A stretch of DNA of 64,000 nt. It comes from Achromobacter anxifer (lineage in GTDB: Bacteria; Pseudomonadota; Gammaproteobacteria; Burkholderiales; Burkholderiaceae_B). Below are positions 61,659 through 64,000 of the stretch, one piece after another. How positions within the stretch are numbered: the stretch's first letter is position 1; each line of letters opens with the position of its first letter. Below the pieces are notes generated by a model. The model was not told where the DNA came from. It ran no database searches and saw only the letters and a program-made list of their open reading frames with translations. Both the position numbers and the translations under genes were made by a program. Where the stretch lies: positions 1-64,000 of the forward strand of contig NZ_CAHLAR010000007.1 of assembly GCF_903652925.1 (NCBI RefSeq), in the 5' to 3' direction.

Positions 61659-62453
61659 TCAGCGCGTAGCCATGGTGATGCCGCCATCCACCACGATCTG
61701 CTGCCCCGTGATGTAGCGGCTTTCATCGCTGGCCAGGAAGGCCACGGCATGAGCCACGTCCCATGCGTCGCCCATGCGGCCCGCCGGCACCTGGGCATGG
61801 CGATGCGCCACGAAACCCTCGTAGTCGCCCTGGGCGTACTTCTGCGCCAGGCGTTCCACCAGGGGCGTGAACATCAGGCCCGGAACCACCGAATTCAAAC
61901 GCACGCCGTCGCGCGCATGAATGACCGCGGTGGTCACCGTCATCTGCATCAGGGCCGCTTTCGCGGCCGCGTAGCCGACCTGGGGTTTGCCCGCATGGCG
62001 CAGCCCGGCGATCGACGAAATGTTGATAATCGAACCTCCACCGGCGCTCTTCATGAGAGGTATGACGTGCTTGCAGCACAGGAACGCGGAGGTCAGGTTG
62101 ACCTGGATCTGGTCGTGCCAGAGTTCCTCGGACATGGAGACGGGGTCGCCAGGTTCCGAGCGCCCCACGTTGTTCACCAGCACGTCGATGCGGCCGTAGG
62201 TCTCGATGCAGGCCCGCACCAGTTCCGCTACCTGGCCGCCATCCGTGACGTCGCACTGCCGCACCGTGATCTTCCCGCCTTCGCCGGCCACGGCCTGCGC
62301 GGTCTGGCGCGCCGCATCTATGTTCAGATCGCAGCCGTAGACCGCCGCGCCCTGCCTGGCCAGCACCGCGGCGGCGGCCTTGCCATTGCCCCATCCCTCA
62401 CCCAACGTTCCGCACCCGGTCACCAGGGCCACCTTGCCATCAAGACGAAACAT
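61659..62453 (-). CDS. Short-chain dehydrogenase/reductase, first of two
   Basis: SDR-family oxidoreductase, 264 residues. The cofactor motif is VTGCGTLGEGWGNGKAAAAV (about 11-30), again the GxGWGNG variant. Catalytic Ser is in NISSIAGLRH and Tyr/Lys in QVGYAAAKAALMQM; the end is QQIVVDGGITMATR. It opens the operon SDR-SDR-CMD-Bug and starts 92 bases from the divergent LysR gene. The two SDRs probably catalyse successive steps or handle isomers of one substrate; which substrate is not visible. Confidence 0.88.
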   Translation of the reverse strand: MFRLDGKVALVTGCGTLGEGWGNGKAAAAVLARQGAAVYGCDLNIDAARQTAQAVAGEGGKITVRQCDVTDGGQVAELVRACIETYGRIDVLVNNVGRSEPGDPVSMSEELWHDQIQVNLTSAFLCCKHVIPLMKSAGGGSIINISSIAGLRHAGKPQVGYAAAKAALMQMTVTTAVIHARDGVRLNSVVPGLMFTPLVERLAQKYAQGDYEGFVAHRHAQVPAGRMGDAWDVAHAVAFLASDESRYITGQQIVVDGGITMATR

Positions 62454-62545
62454 TCCAGCTCCAGAGAAAGATCGTGATGCAAAGGCTAAGGCAGCGACGC
62501 CCTCAGGTTAAGTTCCGATTTGGACGGCATTGATAGACAAAAAGA

Positions 62546-63451
62546 ATGAATCTGACGACGAGACAACTGCGTATCTTCGTGCTGCTGGCCGAAACGCTGA
62601 GCTTCCAGAGAACGGCCGAGATGCTGCACGTGACGCAGCCCACGCTGAGCAAACTGCTGAAGGAAACGGAAGAGACGCTGGGCGTCCAGCTGTTCGAGCG
62701 CACCACCCGCATGGTGCGGCTGTCGCGCGAAGGCCAGGACATACTCGAAACCGCGCGCAAGATCACCGCGCTGCATGACAAGGGCATGCTGGAGCTGGAA
62801 CAGCGGCTGCGCGACCGCAACAACCGGGTCGCGGTGGCTGCCTTGCCGACGCTCGCGGCCTCGCTCATCCCGCTGCTGATCCAGAGCCTGGCGCACAAGC
62901 ATCCGCGGGTCCGGGTGGACGTCTTCGATCCCATCGCCAGCGAAGCCCTGCAATTGCTGCGCGAGCGCAGGGTGGACATCGCCGTGACCACCATGAACGA
63001 TGAAGCCGCCTCCGATCTCGTCTATCAGGAGCTGTTTACCGAGCCCTTCGTGCTATTCCACAGCGCCCGGATCAAGCCGGACGTGACGCGCTGGGCGCCC
63101 GAGGAACTGGCGCGGCTGCCCCTGATCAGCATGCCGCCCGGCACCAGCGTGCGCGTGCTGACCGAACGCGCCTTCCAGGCCGCTTCCCAGCCCTTCAATC
63201 CGGTCCATTCCCTGCGGGACCTGAACACCATTGCCCGCTTCGTGCAGCACGACTGCGGCATCGCCCTGCTGCCCGAATCCTCGCTCGACAACGCAACCCA
63301 GCGCGGCGTGCGCAAGACGCGGCTGCGGCAGGCGCTTACGCGCTCGGTCGGCATGTACGTGCGCGGGGATAGCCAGCCGTCACGGCTGCTGCGCCACACG
63401 CTGGATGAATTGCGCCGCCTGGGGCGGGACCGGCAGTCGCGGCCGGACTGA
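62546..63451 (+). CDS. LysR-family regulator of the SDR operon
   Basis: LysR-type regulator, 301 residues. The helix-turn-helix (about 5-64) contains LRIFVLLAETLSFQRTAEML and TQPTLSKLLKETEETLG, followed by an effector domain ending near SRLLRHTLDEL. The ATG at 62546 gives the standard short lead. It diverges from the first SDR gene over 92 bases, which marks it as that operon's regulator. A strong terminator follows. Confidence 0.9.
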   Translation: MNLTTRQLRIFVLLAETLSFQRTAEMLHVTQPTLSKLLKETEETLGVQLFERTTRMVRLSREGQDILETARKITALHDKGMLELEQRLRDRNNRVAVAALPTLAASLIPLLIQSLAHKHPRVRVDVFDPIASEALQLLRERRVDIAVTTMNDEAASDLVYQELFTEPFVLFHSARIKPDVTRWAPEELARLPLISMPPGTSVRVLTERAFQAASQPFNPVHSLRDLNTIARFVQHDCGIALLPESSLDNATQRGVRKTRLRQALTRSVGMYVRGDSQPSRLLRHTLDELRRLGRDRQSRPD

Positions 63452-63478
63452 CCGCAGATGCCGCGCGCGGTGCATGAA

Positions 63479-63511
63479 AAAGCCCGCAAGGCATGACGCC
63501 TTGCGGGCTTT
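63479..63511. terminator. Intrinsic terminator after the LysR gene
   Basis: AAAGCCCGCAAGGC and its exact complement pair across an ATGAC loop, a 14-base-pair stem that ends in CTTT on the plus strand and, because the arms begin with AAA, also in TTT on the minus strand. It may therefore serve both the LysR gene and the facing dehydrogenase gene. Confidence 0.85.
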
Positions 63512-63552
63512 GCCGCGCATGCAAGGGACATCCCCGCACGCGGCTCGTCAGA

Positions 63553-64000
63553 TCATTGCTCGCCGGCCGCCTTGGTCAGCGACATGCCGAGCTGCACGCG
63601 GCGCTGCAGCCACAGGCTGGGGCGATAGCGCGGATCGCCGGTCACGCGCTGCATGCTCTTCAGGATTTCCAGGATGCGGTCGGCGCCGAGCTTGTCGCCC
63701 AGGGCCAGCGGACCCACCGGATAGCCCAGGCCCAGCGTCACCGCCAGGTCGATGTCCTTGGGCGTGGCGATCTGCTGCTGCGCGATGTCGCTGGCGATGT
63801 TGACGATGGTGGCCACGATGCGCTGGGCGATGAAGCCCGGCGAATCCTCGATCACCGTGACGGGCACGCCGTCGGCGGCCAGCAGCGCGTGCGCCGCGTC
63901 GCGCCACTTGGTTTCGGTGGCGGGCGACACCATGATGGTGCGGCGCTTGGCGCCGTCGAAAGCGTAGAGCGTGTCCAGGCCGACCGTGCGGGCCGCGTTC
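63553..64000 (-). CDS. 3-hydroxyacyl-CoA dehydrogenase, C-terminal part (runs off window)
   Basis: Only the last 148 or so codons are in the window. The visible part holds the hinge GVPVTVIEDSPGFIAQRIVA and the C-terminal domain DIDLAVTLGLGYPVGPLALGDKLG, which are the dimerisation-domain signatures of 3-hydroxyacyl-CoA dehydrogenases (FadB/PaaH type). It oxidises 3-hydroxyacyl-CoA with NAD+ in beta-oxidation or phenylacetate breakdown. The N-terminal NAD domain lies beyond base 64000, so the subtype cannot be settled. It ends in TGA at 63553-63555. Confidence 0.85.
   Translation of the reverse strand, partial: NAARTVGLDTLYAFDGAKRRTIMVSPATETKWRDAAHALLAADGVPVTVIEDSPGFIAQRIVATIVNIASDIAQQQIATPKDIDLAVTLGLGYPVGPLALGDKLGADRILEILKSMQRVTGDPRYRPSLWLQRRVQLGMSLTKAAGEQ

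Noticed and set aside
1-64000. CRISPR arrays, prophage genes, insertion sequences
   Set aside because: No regularly spaced exact repeats, transposase, integrase or phage structural genes were seen on either strand.

Overview
The window is one contiguous stretch of a high-GC, gene-dense beta-proteobacterial chromosome, most likely Alcaligenaceae (Achromobacter/Bordetella type). The reasons are the gene families rather than any database match: a Tim44-like gene after ubiE, metX-metW in a 4-base overlap, three Bug/TctC-type solute receptors standing without membrane subunits, many LysR and GntR regulators each beside a small catabolic set, and a DUF411 protein beside a metal two-component system. 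No phage, insertion sequence or CRISPR array was seen.

Layout. 1-6.1 kb: Tim44-like gene (cut by the window edge), ubiE, phoB-phoR, a heavy-metal-type response regulator/sensor pair and a periplasmic DUF411 protein. 6.1-10.4 kb: a FecI-FecR-TonB receptor iron uptake unit behind a possible Fur box. 10.5-17.4 kb: serA, a LysR/VOC divergent pair, the 5-oxoprolinase genes pxpB-pxpC-pxpA facing a GntR gene, and a TRIC-type channel. 17.4-22 kb: a universal stress protein behind a consensus FNR/ANR site, ampG, metW and metX. 22-28.5 kb: a GntR-controlled cluster that reads as 3-sulfolactate degradation (suyA, suyB, a Bug receptor, slcC, comC, a facing AEC exporter). 28.6-34.4 kb: a HTH-only protein, lipoprotein, lipase-like hydrolase, gshA, lipocalin, and a GntR/esterase pair. 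34.5-41.3 kb: a minus-strand gentisate unit (gentisate dioxygenase, FAH-family hydrolase, five-gene branched-chain-type ABC importer). 41.4-41.7 kb: an 81-residue unknown gene behind a textbook LexA box. 41.8-46.2 kb: a lower-GC patch with an amino-acid permease, a Bug receptor and a frameshifted LysR gene. 46.2-50.1 kb: a hybrid kinase/regulator pair, tRNA-Arg and a di-haem cytochrome c5-type protein. 50.3-59.3 kb: a divergent dapF-like gene facing a dipeptide-type ABC operon led by an M81 peptidase, with a divergent LysR. 59.3-63.5 kb: an operon of two tandem SDR dehydrogenases, a carboxymuconolactone-decarboxylase-like protein and a Bug receptor, with a divergent LysR. 63.5-64 kb: the 3' part of a 3-hydroxyacyl-CoA dehydrogenase gene.

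How it fits together: apart from a few core genes (ubiE, phoBR, serA, metXW, gshA, ampG, tRNA) the window is a series of self-contained catabolic or uptake modules, each with its own regulator and often its own receptor. The strongest new observations are regulatory sites readable in the sequence: the LexA box before the unknown 81-residue gene, the FNR/ANR site at exactly -41.5 of the stress-protein promoter, and the consensus promoter with overlapping inverted repeat before the suy operon. The M81-peptidase/ABC/LysR module and the SDR-SDR-CMD-Bug module have no substrate I can name and are the best candidates for undescribed pathways.
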